64,000 nucleotides of DNA from Lytechinus pictus (GCF_037042905.1 NC_087253.1:20544501-20608500), one strand, 5' to 3'. Positions 36,864-50,160 are shown, numbered from the stretch's first letter. Notes: a model not told the origin generated them from the letters alone. Program-made: numbers and translations.

Positions 36864-37007
36864 CTCAATCTCCTTGTGTTCCTTGATAGCATATATCTCA
36901 GTTTGATCAGAGTAGTGGTGTTGTACGGGGTATAGTTCTATCGATATGCCCTGCTTGGGCGTCGTCAAGTCACAGTGGTGTATCGTGTGCCAACACAGCG
37001 TTGCTAT
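36864..37007 (-). other. Predicted exon 1 of TRIM copy C (5' UTR or 41-residue N-terminal extension)
   Basis: Nearly identical to 337-480. An ATG at 36968 opens a 35-codon frame reaching the donor in phase 0. After splicing, the six codons before the standard ATG are also open, so a longer protein is formally possible. Copies A and B have a stop in this frame, so use of the downstream ATG is more likely. Confidence 0.4.
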
Positions 37008-37030
37008 TCGAACTTGAGTTCAATACCAGA

Positions 37031-37055
37031 CTATTTTTAATGACTGGGAATTCCC
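37031..37055 (-). promoter_or_regulatory. Promoter of TRIM C: NF-kB-type site plus TATA-like box
   Basis: GGGAATTCCC at 37046-37055 and TAAAAATAG at 37031-37039 on the minus strand. Confidence 0.55.
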
Positions 37056-37412
37056 AACGACCTGTTAGACATGTTTCAATTGTGTATTCATCTACTTTAA
37101 TTCAGCGGAACGAGGATTCTTTTTATTTTCATTTTACCTAATGGATGGTTATAATTAAGCGACCAGAGAATCGAAGGTATAATGTCCTATCCCAGAGAAC
37201 TGGTTATGTGGATAATTTACCACAGCGCAGGGCATCCAGTGGTAAAATGATCCCCTCCAAAAATTTAAAGGAAAACACCGTCCCCCCCCCCCGAAAAAAA
37301 AATATTAATAATAATGATAATAATAATAAAAATAACAATAATGATAATAATAATACTAATTACAATAAATCAAAAGAAAATGAAACATATGAAAATGATG
37401 ATAATGAGCGTC

Positions 37413-37859
37413 TTTCGGTAAATTGCCCAATCGTCTACTGCCATTCCGTCTACTCACCACATGGTCTACCTTCATTTTGTCTAATGCCATTTTACCCATC
37501 AATATTCCGTCTACCAACCATATCGTCCAGTCACTATTTCGTCCAATTGTCTTATCGTCTAACTTATCATTTTGTTCACCACTCGTTCGGTCCAATAATC
37601 AGTTCGTCTAACAACCACATCGTCTAATAACCATTTCGTCCAATTCCCAAATCGTCCAATATTCATTTAGTCTAATAGCCAATTGGTCCAATAGCCATGT
37701 TGTCTAACACAAATACGTCGCGTTAGCCGAGCGGGGGTGGCGAAATGACTTCTTATAAACTAAAGATATTATGAATGCTTTGAAAAATCATGATGATAAC
37801 TAGGCCTACTATCAGAAAATGGATGATGCAGTACAGCGATCCAGCCCCCCCCCCCCACG

Positions 37860-37898
<39 letters not shown>

Positions 37899-38946
37899 AC
37901 ATCACGCACGCAAAATGGGGAAAATGAGTGGTTAAAAAGGATCATACTGAAATAGGGTCCTTTGATTTGTAATGTACTCTTCTTCCTTTTTTTTACCAGT
38001 GCACACCTAAAATGATAATCATCATTGATCATCGTCATATAACAAATAATAAATAATAATTGTAATAATAATAATAAAATAGTACTAATAGTAAGGAATT
38101 ATAATGTTAATATAATAATTACAGTAATACCAATAATACCAATTACAGCTATTGGCGGGACGAAAAATTAAAAAAAAAGTGGAAGGAAAAATGGGAAAGG
38201 AGGGGAAAAAACAGAATAGGTAAAATAAGAGGAGGAAGACAAATGAACACAATGTGAGGGGAAGACCTGGAAAATATAATTTTTCGCTAGAACGTGCTTC
38301 GCGCTGGCATTGCCTGTTCGATGAGATACATTATCTTGCGTAAAAATAATATTATAATGGAGCTGAAAATAGTGTACAATTATGTAAATAAAAGACGACC
38401 AAGCAACAGAGTTTAATTAATAACAAATCACAAGAGCAACATGAGTCGGTGTCAGCAATACAAAGGCACCAAACACGTATAGGACTGCTAGTAGTAGACT
38501 ATTTATGATTGTAGACGAAATGATGATTGGCTGAGATGGCAATTGGACCTATTGGTGATTAGACCAAATGATTGTTAGACGAAATGGGTTTATACTAAGT
38601 GACAGTGAACCAACTGCAGTAAGACCAAATGGAACATAGACGAAATGAAAGTAGACTAAGTGGTCATTAGACCATTTGCCTTTAGACCAGTTGACTATTC
38701 GACTAAACTGTAAAAGACGTAATGAAAATTGACAAAATGGCTATTGGACCAATTGGCCAAAAATGCAATTAGACCAAATGGTTATTTCACCAAATGATAA
38801 TAGACGAAATGGTTATTAAACCAACTGGCTATTGGGCATAATGGTAATTGGACGATGTGGATTGTGGACCAAGTGATGGTAGACGAAATGACATTAGACC
38901 GCGTGGTGAGTGGACAAAAAGGCAGTAGACGAAATGGCAATAAACC
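37413..38946. mobile_element. TCGTCTAAT foldback element, long form (tail X' copy)
   Basis: Homologue of 886-2413 with the same arms, C run and CT microsatellite (37861-37895) and a few indels. Confidence 0.7.
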
Positions 38947-39122
38947 TTATTTTCAACAATTTTCTTTCAGATACGACAGGGTATCGCCTCATCCCATTGA
39001 TATACAGTTACACTTTGTAATTCCGAAGGTTGGAACAAGGAAGAAGTAAAACAGAAAGGGATTTTAAAAAAGATAATAAAGGAAAGAGGGTATCGCCTCA
39101 TCCCATTTATATACAGATGGGG

Positions 39123-39300
39123 CACTAGCGTACTTACGGGGGGGGGGCAGAGGGGCAGTCTGCCCCCCCCCCCTGACGAGCCACCACCCATGCAAAGCCA
39201 CCACCCATGCATGTATCCCTGCCCCCCCTGACGAGCTTGAAAGACCTTTTTGCCCCCCCCCCCCTGACGAAAATCCTAGAAAATGCTAGGTACGCCAGTG
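39123..39300. mobile_element. 178-bp hAT MITE with exact 8-bp target duplication
   Basis: Termini CACTAGCGTAC and GTACGCCAGTG. AGATGGGG flanks it at 39115-39122 and 39301-39308. Tail X keeps the empty site AGATGGGG at 2486-2493. The interior is mostly C/G runs and two CCACCCATGC words. Confidence 0.85.
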
Positions 39301-39411
39301 AGATGGGGGCTTGGGCCATTAGCCCTGTGGACCTCGCCTCTTCAGTGGCGAACGTGCTCGGACTACCGCAGTAAGGGGGCCATTGTCTCCTTTTCACGAG
39401 CAAAAAAAATA

Positions 39412-39617
<206 letters not shown>

Positions 39618-41204
39618 GTAAATCGGAAAGAAATATTGAAAATATAGGTTTTTTTAATATTGTAATGAAATTTATTATAAAATTATATTTTGGTATAAAA
39701 AAATTCGCAGCTGTTTAGAAAGTTTGCCTTATAAGCACATGTGCCTCCCCCCTTCATTTTTCTTTTCTTATATCCTTACAACACTTCCTCGTTCACTATC
39801 ACGGCTCTATATATCCAAATCTTTGTAATTTATGTATGTGTTCTTTTCTTTCCCTTGTTCCTTCTTTTCTTTTCTTCTTAGCTTTCTCTTTTCTCTCTTT
39901 TGTTCTTTCGTTTTTTTTAATCTTTTTTAAAATCCCTTTCTGTTTTACTTCTTCCCTTTTCCATCCTCTTTTTCATTCCCTCCTCGGTGATTTCTTTCGG
40001 GTTTTCACTTCTCTGTGTCATTTAAAATACTTATACTCTCGATATTTCTTTCTTTCTTGCCCATCCCCCCCCCCCCTCTCCCTCTCTCTCTCTCCCTCTC
40101 CCTCTGTCCAACCCCCCCCCCTTCCGAACTGTCCCTCTGTCCCTGTGTCCCCCCTCCCTCCTTCCTATTCCAGAAACCGAATATTTAAGGTCTGTGGAAA
40201 TTAAAAATCTAATGCTGCCATCTACGGTAAATTATCCTTCTGCATTATAAGCGGATGTCAAAGGGGGCACTGTCATAAAATATTTTGATTGATTGATTGA
40301 TAACGAATTTATTCATTCCAAAATTTCAACAAGGTTACAAAGTAATTTCGGTGACAAAACGAGTATTCGCCCTACAAGGAAAAAATAATCAATTATTTTA
40401 ACAAAATAAACAATGACGGCAAAATTCTCGGCTTGTCTAAACTTGTCAATTTCATAACTGAAAAAGTAATTTAAAAAAATCGCCACTGAGCTGCACGTTG
40501 CCGTATGAGTAAATTAGTGTAAAGATGGTGGCATTGCGTTCTTTTGAGGAAATGATCCATGCTATGTGAAAACATTTCTTTGCTCAAAAAACGCCTTATC
40601 ATTTTCCTCTGCGTTGATTGCAATATAAGAATAATTTGCATTGCTTGCGTACTTAGTAAAATGAATAGTTTTCATGAGTTATGACATTATGATTTTATTC
40701 GTTCGCAGTGAATTTTATATAATTCCCAAGAAATTTGTTTTGAAATGATTTATCAACGCAACTTTTATGTTCAATTTTTACACAAAGTCCCTACCGCGCG
40801 AGGGGGTAGTGAGAGGGGCGAAGTGCCCCCCCCCCCCCCCACCCTCTATTGTGGTGCAAAAAAGGAAGGAGATTATAAGAACAAGAAAAATAATAATAAA
40901 TAAGAAGTGAAAAATAATTGAATGAAATAAGGGGAGGGACTAATTGGGGGACTCTTTCAGGTCATTATATAAATATAAAAATCTCGCTCGCGCTCGTGAA
41001 AGCTTTCTGCTGAGAGCGAATATAAACTGATCAAGAGGGAAGCTTTAGGATAGTTCTCAAATCAATATGCACAATTTTTCTGCTTGCGTTTCGAGTTTTC
41101 ATTACTGTCTTTTAGCGAAATTCGCACCCTTTTCATGATTAAATGGTAAATGGTGGTGACTTTTTACCTAATTGCTAGGAAAGCATAAATGCTTGTAAGC
41201 AAGC
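39618..41204. other. Tail X' intergenic DNA, right end of the duplicated array
   Basis: Aligns with 6178-7060 and 8460-9100, without the 1.4-kb foldback. Contains a pyrimidine-rich stretch (39840-40170) and a C run near 40830. No gene seen. Confidence 0.65.
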
Positions 41205-41440
41205 AACCAGAGGACCGACGGTTTAAGGGCCTCCCCTAGGGACCTATGATGCATGAAGACAATGCCTTACGAAAGGGCACAAGCGCACCAAGTGGGAATC
41301 CAACCAGGGTCACCGTTGTTTTAATCTTGTCAATCTTTTTTTTTCTATATTGTAATTTTGGTTGATTTATCTTTTAAAAAGTAATCCGAAACCTCTGCTG
41401 AACCGACTGAGCTACCACGCGCTCGCATTATCATGAGATT
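41205..41440 (-). mobile_element. tRNA-derived SINE, interrupted
   Basis: On the minus strand TGGTAGCTCAGTCGG resembles a tRNA A box. Further on, CCTGGTTGGATTCCC resembles a B box and leads into TTGGTGCGCTTGTGCCCTTT, a typical SINE body. The A-B spacing is too large by about 75 bp, so the head carries an insertion and the copy is probably silent. Confidence 0.5.
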
Positions 41441-43048
41441 CATTTTCTTGTTTGTAAGAGCATGAGTGAGACTGTGTTGGTTTAGTATGTTGGTTAAGTA
41501 AGGACTGCCCTCTCTAGGCCGCAAAAGCAACAACAACAAATAAGCTTAAGCGGTCAGTTGGGGCATGGTTGGGAGAAAAGTGGATGGAAAATATCCCCCT
41601 CCTCCTCGCCTAGAATCTGCCTTAGGTCAAAAAATTGTGCCCGTTCAAGATTTTACCTTACTTCCTCAAGATTTTAACCATTCAAAACTGAAAATATTTC
41701 GTAGCGTCTGTCCTCCACCTCCCCCATTTTCCCTTTCTTCCACTTTTTTTTCAATTCTTCTCCTTTTTCTATTTTCTTCTACATCTTCTTCTACTTCTTC
41801 TTCTCCTCCTCCACCTCCTTCTTCTTTTCCTCCTCCTTCTCCTCTTTGTTATCCTTCACAAATTCTTTCTATTTTAGTTTCTTTTTATACGTTTGCTTTA
41901 TTTTTTTCAATGAATCACACAAATCGTACACAATAAAGCATATTCTTATTTCCGCGACAAAATGACGCGCGCGCTCTATTATGACGCAAAACGCGTCATC
42001 AACTCTACGCGCGGTTTAACTTAGAAACAGACATCCTTTATTATTGTATTCATTTAATTAATATCGTTATTAATTATTCATGTCTGTTCTCCTGTGCATT
42101 TGGTGAAGCGATTTTCAATTTAGATAGGACGGGCGTTGACTTAAAGGTAGGAACAATATCATCGTTACTTGCTTTGAACTGGAGTCCGACAGTCGTATTT
42201 TTTAAACATTTTTGTTTCGATTTCAAAGTCAATCGTAAACCTGTAATTAGCATTATTGTTATCAAATCAAGGTTAAAATGATGAATGCATTTATTTACGA
42301 CCTACTCATTACAAAATGATATAGGAATTATTGATAAATTATTTACAGTTCTCATAACACATTGGGTTGGCTCTGCCCTTCCTTTGACAAATATGTCTGA
42401 AACTTGAACTAATATTTTTTTGTTTATATATAATTATAAGGAGCAGTTTGAGTATGTACCAGCATTAGACTCTAACGTTAGGCGTGATCGTGACTAAGGT
42501 TACATCGGCTAAATTAAAAGGGTGTAAGAAAACTTTTTAAGTTATAACCCCCGGACCCCAACTCCTTTCCTATATATCAATCAAAAAAGAAATGATATCA
42601 GAGATATGTCCCCATTATGGCATCCCTGATTCCAAATAAATAGGGTATGTAACCATGGTAACAGACATAAAAACCGTGAGCGCCATAATGTACGACCAAC
42701 CACGTTCCGAGAATAACCATGAACTCATCTCACTTGCACCATCCCTCAAAATAAACATCATCACCGAACGGAGTATATGCCTTCGCGGAACGAACTCTCA
42801 GTGGATTCCCTCATGCATAACAATACTATTCATAAATCTATAGAGGCTTCAATATCGACCGACTCTCGCGACACCTATTGTTCCATAAATGCAATTCATC
42901 CCCACTTTTCGCCTTCGCATCATAGAGACTATGCTTCGCAAGCACTGTATACTGCGCACAAAATAGTATCCTCCATCTAGCTCCTGTACTATATTCGCGG
43001 CGCCGTACTGTGACTAGAGGACGCGGCGTTATATTTGAAATCCGGGCG
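41441..43048. other. Unique flanking DNA, no gene recognised
   Basis: Pyrimidine/TTC-rich at 41700-41860, then mixed AT-rich DNA with a small CpG-containing patch near 41960-42010. Short frames at 42655-42980 have more balanced composition than their surroundings but no recognisable domain. Confidence 0.4.
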
Positions 43049-43120
43049 TATATATTCTTTCACAAGTGACGAACATTGTGCTTCAGTTTGAAAGGTTTTA
43101 TAGCACGGAATAAGGTAAGT
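43049..43120 (+). promoter_or_regulatory. Candidate core promoter with short first exon and splice donor
   Basis: TATATATT at 43049-43056 is followed by an initiator-like TTCAGTTT with its A at 43085, about 34 bp downstream. Then comes TAAG|GTAAGT, a consensus donor starting at 43115. This layout fits a roughly 30-nt noncoding exon 1. No downstream coding exon can be tied to it, so this is suggestive only. Confidence 0.25.
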
Positions 43121-43572
43121 CTTACCGACTTATGTAACCATTATGAATGTTGTTGAAAATGTTTCTGTGTTGAAAATGGTATTATGCATCTCGCGTTTAT
43201 TACAGCATTTAACGTGCTGAATCTTATCTTACATAGCAACGCATAGCACCACTTCTCAATGTATTATATGAATGTATTCATGTACTGTTAATAATTCTGG
43301 TTTTGAGCATGGTGTCCTTGTTATACATGTACTTCCATACATACAGCACTGAATTCGTGTATGTATAAAGACGTCACCTCCAATAAATACGATATGAAGT
43401 CGTTAGTATAATAAAGTATTATCATGAATATAGAGGTAATATTTACGATGTTTACTTTGCTTTGCAAATATACCAATGTCTACAGTGAAATTACAAAATA
43501 AACATCGTTAGTATGAATACAAACGATGTCTTCTCGGGGACGTAACCTATTTTAACACTTTTTTCAAAACAG

Positions 43573-43810
43573 CAGTCAAATATTAGCTGGGTTTTGGTGT
43601 CACAGCTAGAGCACCACACCCTTGGCGTGTTAAAATTGCACCATAGAGATTTAACATAACACCAAGGAATATACAAGTAACAACCAAGTGTTATTAACAC
43701 CTATATGTTATGAACGAACGCCAAGAACTGCGACACCGAATAATGATCCGTTTGGTGTGCTTATCAACACCATATTTCTTCTGTGTGTGTGTGTACTACA
43801 CACACACACT
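43573..43810. mobile_element. AACACC/GGTGTT keyword repeat region
   Basis: Repeated GGTGT, AACACC and TAACACC words on both strands, ending in a TG/CA palindrome (43781-43809). It resembles the better-defined element at 62452-62692; termini not located. Confidence 0.35.
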
Positions 43811-43929
43811 ACTGAAATCGGGGTAGTTTTTTGTACCCCTAAAGTCAGGTGCAAGGTAAAGTACTTCGTGGTTAAAAATAACCACGCTGCTTTTGAGGGT
43901 GTAATTTTAGACCACGCACATGGGCGGCA

Positions 43930-44110
43930 AACTCTTCTTTTTTCTTCTTATTCTTATTTTTCTTCTTTCTCTTCCTCTTCTTCTTTTCTTTTCTTCTTCT
44001 TCCTCTTCTTCTTCTTCTTCTTCTCCTCCTCCTTCTCCTCCTCCTTTTTTCCTTCACCTTCTCTACCTCCACCTCATCTCTCCGTTCTGCTCCTTCTCCC
44101 TCTCCCATAC
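43930..44110. repeat. Pyrimidine-rich TTC/CTC tract
   Basis: Low-complexity (TTC)/(CTC) DNA. Frames over it are S/F/P or R/K-rich on opposite strands and are not genes. Confidence 0.85.
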
Positions 44111-44220
44111 CCCTTCACCTCCTTGCTTTCTGACTATGTATATAATTCTATCAGATTTCAAATAAATCCATTATCATGATCACATAATTTAGATACGAAT
44201 CGCTCGCTAAAATGCAAAGT

Positions 44221-44339
44221 CAGTAGCGTACGGGGGTACAGGGGGCCAATTTGTTTTTTAGACACTTTTTTGTTTGCTTGTCAACTTTTCATTCAGCAGG
44301 AACCCCCCCCCCCCCCTTCAAAATCCTGCTACGTTAATG
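44221..44339. mobile_element. 119-bp hAT MITE with exact 8-bp target duplication
   Basis: Termini CAGTAGCGTACGGGG and TGCTACGTTAATG. TGCAAAGT flanks it at 44213-44220 and 44340-44347. Contains a C run. Confidence 0.8.
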
Positions 44340-44505
44340 TGCAAAGTGCATACATAAAAGCGCGCCACTGCTATAATACTGAACCCAGTAGCGGATCGGG
44401 GTAGGGGCTAAACCCCACCTCGGGCTCCCCTAGAAATTAAAAAAATAGTGTGGGATCAAAAACCAACATCCGTTCCCTGTAACATCGAGAGTTGGGCAAG
44501 CAGAA

Positions 44506-44587
44506 CAGTGGCGGATCTACGGGGGGTGGGTAGGACTCATAACGTTGCAGATCTTCGTATTTGTCACCCCCCCCCCCCGCGCCACTG
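44506..44587. mobile_element. 82-bp hAT-like MITE
   Basis: CAGTGGCGGATCTACGGGG at the left and CGCGCCACTG at the right form short inverted ends around a G run and a C run. No matching flanks seen. Confidence 0.4.
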
Positions 44588-44639
44588 GAATCCACATCCA
44601 CATTTTTCCTTACGAGGAGTCCAGTAACCGAAACCAACA

Positions 44640-46308
44640 CTCCTATTAAAAACCTACCAATGTGACAAAAAAAAACAACTCAACTTTTGATCGGATAAAC
44701 ATGACCTTTAATCAGTTAATGGGAGAAAGAAACTCGTAGCTCTGTAGAAAGAAAAAGAAAAAAAATAATATTCTCGAAATGGATTCAGCAGCCTTATAAA
44801 CGACACGCATGGATTGTTAATGCAGTAATACAGAATACATACCAAGTGTAAAGTACACATTATGACTATACTTGTGGAAAATACAAAGATCGTGTACATA
44901 CCGAACAAAATGGTGTTGTTAAAATATTTGTCATTAGTACTGAAGTACATCCAGACGCCATTGTTCTTATATTGCTTTTACTATTTGAAATATTCAAAAG
45001 TTCAGCAACTCTCTTGATCAAGAAAAATTTCTTTTTGAAGAACATTCAAATAAAACAAAACAATAATAAGCAAAATATTCTTCCGTATACCTGTTTAGAT
45101 ATGTGTCAATGAAATGATCTTGCTTCCTAGTTTCATCCATGGCCGGTGTCATTTCTCCCACCCATCCCCCCCCCCCCCTCCGAAATTTTGAAAACTTCGA
45201 TTTTTTTTTAATCATAATAATACAATAAAAGTCTTAAATTTCAATGTAGAAAATGCAAAGGTGCCCTGAAGAAAAGCTTCGCTTCCTTGCGTTTGAGTTT
45301 CTTCGAAATGTTTTATAACGTCTTGCCCCCCCCCCCCCGATAAAATTTCTGCGTATATACTGCCATGTTTCATCTGAGTTGCTCCCGTGTTATTTGATTT
45401 TTTTTTCAACCACACCCTTGCCTTGATCAAGGCGCAATTTGTTCTCGATTTTGGAAGTATATGGGGAGGTCTTTACCATTTGAAAAAGACATCATGCAGC
45501 ATTTCACAAATTAATGATTCGTTCGGTAACGTGTCTGGAAGTTCGACTACTTCTCTTGTATAGATAATATTCATGAAGGTACAAAATAATAGAGATGAAA
45601 AGTCTATCTCTCTTAAGTGCATGGTTAAAGTTAATTTAATTTAGTGAGGTATTCGCGCGCGAGAGGAGAGGAGAGGGATCAGGGTCTAAAGAGTTTGGTG
45701 ATCAAAACGAGTGAGGAAATCATAATATGAAAACGAAATTGCCATGCCCTCCAGGCCTCCGCCCCTAATACACCGTGATCACCACTGGAACAACAAGAAC
45801 AATGGATAAAGAATGTTATTATTATTATTTTTTATGTGCTTCACAATCAGAGGAAAATTGGTAATGCCGAACACTTTTCATCCCGTCAACTCTGTATTGT
45901 TAGCTCCGCGTTTCCAAAATGGGTTTTCAAATCCATCAGTCATTTCAAAGATTATCTCCATGAATTATAATCTGAAAACATCCATTGTATAATTTCTGCG
46001 AAGCTGTTGCACTTTATTGATTAGAACAGCCTGTAGGTAACACCGTCCTCTTTCGCAGATTAGTTTATCCGACCGCGTACATTTTGAAAATAATTGTATT
46101 ATTAAAAAAGAATCCTTTATAATGTTGGACGAGCGTTCATGATCAACTTTCAATGTTAGCTGCACAGATCGCGACTTGTGAACCTATAACTGTTATTGTA
46201 TTCATGGTATTGATGGGGGGCGATATTTCTCTTTTCAATTTATTAGCTCGGCTTGCTCAAATTACTCAGAGAACTTCAATGAATGGCTTGAAAGTTCGCA
46301 CCTTCTCA
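44640..46308. other. Intergenic DNA without a recognised gene
   Basis: AT-rich DNA with C runs near 45168 and 45327 and a GAGGAGAG stretch at 45662-45677. I see no supported gene. Confidence 0.4.
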
Positions 46309-46310
46309 TA

Positions 46311-46718
46311 CACTGTAAAAACGCTGTTTGAAATTTTTAAGCACGTTGTTTAAGCCTGTCACTTTAACAACTACTGTTTAAACTTTTTAAACAACTGTTT
46401 GACCTTTTGAAACAACTGTTTGATTTTTTAAATAACTGAGTGAACTTTGTAAACAAGATGTTTAAAAGGTTTAAACAATTACAAAAAAATTAAACAACTT
46501 GTTAGAGTGAAAGAGTGAAGCAGCCATAAAAACAGGAAATCCTACAATGTAAAGACCAAAATACATTTGAATAATTTTTTTGTAATTGTTTAAACCTTTT
46601 AAACATCTTGTTTACAAAGTTCACTCAGTTGTTTAAAAAATCAAACAGTTGTTTCAAAAGGTCAAACAGTTGTTCAAAAAAGTTTAAACAGTAGTTGTTC
46701 AATGCTTTTTAAACTGTG
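46311..46718. mobile_element. GTTTAAAC keyword MITE, 408 bp, TA-flanked
   Basis: Ends CACTGTAAAAACGC and TTTTTAAACTGTG, each bordered by TA. The body is a long imperfect palindrome built from GTTTAAAC, CTGTTTGA and TTAAACA words. A Tc1/mariner-type TA target is suggested; no transposase present. Confidence 0.65.
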
Positions 46719-46739
46719 TAATAGGGCAGAACAATAGGA

Positions 46740-47650
46740 GCAGGGGTGACCCTTATGTGCTATGATTTTTCGTAGTAAAACAAAAGAAAAAAAGAAGAAA
46801 AGTAAAGGAAATAAAGTGGAAACGAAGAGGAAGAAAGGAGAAATAAATCAAATGAGCATCTTCATACGAAGCTCGTGTGCCTCTTAATTGGCAACAGTGT
46901 GGATTTTACTTGTGCGAGCCCTGGCCCATGGGAATCCATTTTTACTCTGTTCTTTTTCCCCTTATCTATATCTAATTATTCAAAGGTATTTTGGTTTTTA
47001 CATTGTAGGATTTCCTGTTCTTATGGCTGAATAAATAATCATAATTATTATTATTATATTTTCTTATTATCATTACAATTTCTATATGTATAGAGGGCCA
47101 ACTCAACTGCGCATTACAATACTTGATTAGTAAAATTCTGAAATAGTTAACACGATAAGTAAACAAAAGTACGATTGAGTTATAATTACTGGAAAGGGGA
47201 GCCGACTGTCTCTACAAAAAACAAAAGATGACTTATTTATTGAAACTCTTTTGTAAAAAGGTAGGTTTTTAGTTTGGTTTCGAACGTTTGATTGAGAAAA
47301 ATGACGTAAATTTTAGGCCACCTTGCCCCCCCCCCCTCCTCATCCCATCCCCCTCTCGATCGAATATCCTGACGCCCCCTCTGATTTTTATCCATGATCT
47401 GATGAAGTACTCTGCATTGTATTGCATATGAAAAAAATATTAAAATTGTTGGAATCACCCCCCCCCCCCATCCCTCTATATTCTTCCTCTACTGTTTGTC
47501 ATTATCGTTTTATTATGTAAAATCTTCACCTTTTCCATTTTATCTTTATCTATGAAGAAATGTGATTTATCCTGCAAAATGCAAATGTATAAAAAAAACA
47601 TGATTAAAGTCCCCCCTCCCCCCCACGGACGAATGGGGGTAACCATAATA
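46740..47650. other. Intergenic DNA without a recognised gene
   Basis: Mixed AT-rich DNA with C runs near 47325, 47458 and 47612. No supported gene. Confidence 0.4.
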
Positions 47651-47656
47651 GAGCTA

Positions 47657-47872
47657 CACAGTAAAAAATATATATAACGCTGTTTACTATATGAACCTAC
47701 AGTAATTGTTTAAACAGTTTAAACAAGTGTTTAAATCTTAAACAACAATGTTTAATTTTCAATATCTAATCTTCAACAAATTAAACATGACTGTTTAAAT
47801 GGTTAAACAAATACTGTAAGGTTTATTTAGTAAACAGCGTTGTATAAAATCTTAAACAGCGTTTTTACTTTA
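47657..47872. mobile_element. GTTTAAAC keyword MITE, 216 bp, TA-flanked
   Basis: Ends CACAGTAAAAA and TTTTTACTTTA, bordered by TA at 47655-47656 and 47873-47874. CGCTGTTTA occurs near both ends and GTTTAAAC words in between. Related to 46311-46718 in ends and keyword. Confidence 0.6.
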
Positions 47873-47879
47873 TAACCCA

Positions 47880-48779
47880 GTGTTCAACATGTAAATTAAA
47901 GACAACTTCTCTTTGATAAGTTTAAGGATATTTCGGAGATAGATACATGTATATACACAAAATATATATTAGGCCTATATAATCTATACAATTTTCAAAT
48001 TCACTCCAAGTTCTTCTAATGATAATTTGGATGCACACAAAAATTCACCAGGTTGGGTTTAATCTTGTTTATTGTACATGGTCGAACGGTTGCAATTTCT
48101 TTCACGTATTTTTTAATGCATTTCCCAAAAAATGTATCGCTACACAAAATCGCAATTTTTTAGCGTGTGTGACATAACATATACATTATACATAGAAAGA
48201 GAAATTTGTGTGTTTCTTGAGCGCTTTTTTTTTCTTTCTTTTTTGCTATCGAGGTTGATATCAATAGGCATACAGCATGATTATAATTATGGTTGTGGCA
48301 TTGTTTTTTTCAAATTAAATTTATTACCAAATATCACTGTCAGGTACAATCATAAGGAATAGTACATCACATATAAAAAAAAAACATTTGGTAATTGGAG
48401 CTAACATGATAGCAAGATGCTAATCGAGGTTACTCCAAATAATGTCATTATCATAGTTTAAACAATAATTTTAAATAAATCTCAATATTGTACATCAGTT
48501 TTACAATGTGAAAGCAGACTAATAAATATTTATCCATATTTCCTTTTCCCCCTGCATCTTTTGAACTCCACTTCACCTCCACTTCACACGAAAAGGCTTT
48601 ATGATTTATCAAGGAATGTATAGGTCCTTAAACTATATCAATCACAGCTCGAGTGACAGAGACACAGGCATTTCGAACAATATGGTAGGAGTAGTAGTAG
48701 ATGGGTAGTCTACGAGCACAGACTCACATTTGACACTTCAACCAATAACAGGTCTAGAGTGAAGACTAGACTCCAGAGA
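47880..48779. other. Intergenic DNA without a recognised gene
   Basis: AT-rich, no repeat or gene recognised beyond short A/T runs. Confidence 0.4.
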
Positions 48780-49009
48780 CTAATGGGGTGTTGCAAGAAA
48801 CTTTCGATCAATTGCAAGTCTATTTCCGTTCCCCAAATCAAGCACATGCCGTGCAATTTATTGCAAATTTGCGATTGATTGCTAATCTGCTCCATGAAAC
48901 AAGGAGTGTATAAATCTGATTTGCTGTAGTTAAAAGTGATCAATCAATTGTAAAATTGCAACTGAATATTTGCGATTGATTGCAAATATTTTTTGCGATA
49001 CCCCCTTAG
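48780..49009. mobile_element. TTGCGATTGATTGCAA keyword MITE, 230 bp
   Basis: Left end CTAATGGGGTGTTGCAAGAA and inverted right end CTAAGGGGGTATCGCAAAAA. The interior repeats TTGCGATTGATTGCAA-like words several times. Confidence 0.55.
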
Positions 49010-50160
49010 TGTGCGTCAACCAGAGCACATAATGAATCTAGTCTTGCTAACTCAGACTCTGAGTTATGCACTGTGCGAGTTGCGAAAACCCAAAGGTCTG
49101 TCCCTGCAGACTAGTATGTGGAGTGAAATAACAACCATATTCATAACATAGCGGGAAAAGCATATGGATTAAGCTCTATGAACCCTGTGCTGGAAATCAT
49201 TCTAAATTATTTGATTAAGACATTTTCTGCAAAGATTGTACTTTTTAGTGTGGAATTTAGTTTTCTAATCGACAATTTTTGTAATTTTCATTAATTCAAT
49301 TATTCATTTACTATTATTGGCTATTTTCATCCGAGGGGTCCACGATTTAAAAGATAGCTTCACAGTGACCTTCTCCATTTCCCACATTGATATGTTATTT
49401 TCAGCTGTGATTGTTTCATGATCCATAAAAAAGTATTAAATAAATGTATTATTAAGATATGTTATATTTATACAATATCGAATTAAATGTTAGTTTCTTC
49501 ATTCAATTGTTATGATTGCATTTCTATGAATTTTGTACTGATCTGTTGGAAATTAGGAAAATAAATCATTGCAGAAACTCTTTTATACTCCTACTAGGCA
49601 AAATATTAATATAGAGTTTTTCATATGGCTCTTTGATTATTAAAACATAGCGCGTTAGGAGACTTTTTGAACCACGCATGCTTCTTAAAATCGATTGAAC
49701 GTGGACATGATTATTTAGTCGTATCTATGGAAGCTATCTTCATTGACGTTTGACAAGCGCATTTTATCCTCAGCTTATCTATATTACGTAACAATCACTT
49801 TCACTCAACGGTGCGTAACAGCTCACAATAGTCATTGTTACGTCAACACTGGCACCGATTATATTCACAATGCAATACACACGATCGAAAGAGTAACCAG
49901 CTTTTTCTCGGAGAGCAAAAAGAAATTCCGAAGACCTCCCCCCCCCCCCCCTCTCTCTCTCTCTCTCTTTCTCTCTCTGTCCCTGATTCTTCTAAAACCG
50001 TTGTATTTTGCGAGCTAGGGAAGCAAGCGACTGAGTGTAAATCATGAGTTTCTACTCAATAATGACGTGTGAATTTGGCCATACCATATGTACACATTGA
50101 TCAAGTATTTTGATTTATTTTTATTCATCTCTTTTACTATAATGCATATACCCAAGTCTG
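49010..50160. other. Intergenic DNA with a short CT microsatellite
   Basis: AT-rich DNA. A C run followed by CT repeats lies at about 49938-49976. No supported gene. Confidence 0.4.

Noticed and set aside
44506-44587. 8-bp target duplication for the element at 44506
   Set aside because: AAGCAGAA and GAATCCAC do not match, so only the inverted ends are claimed.
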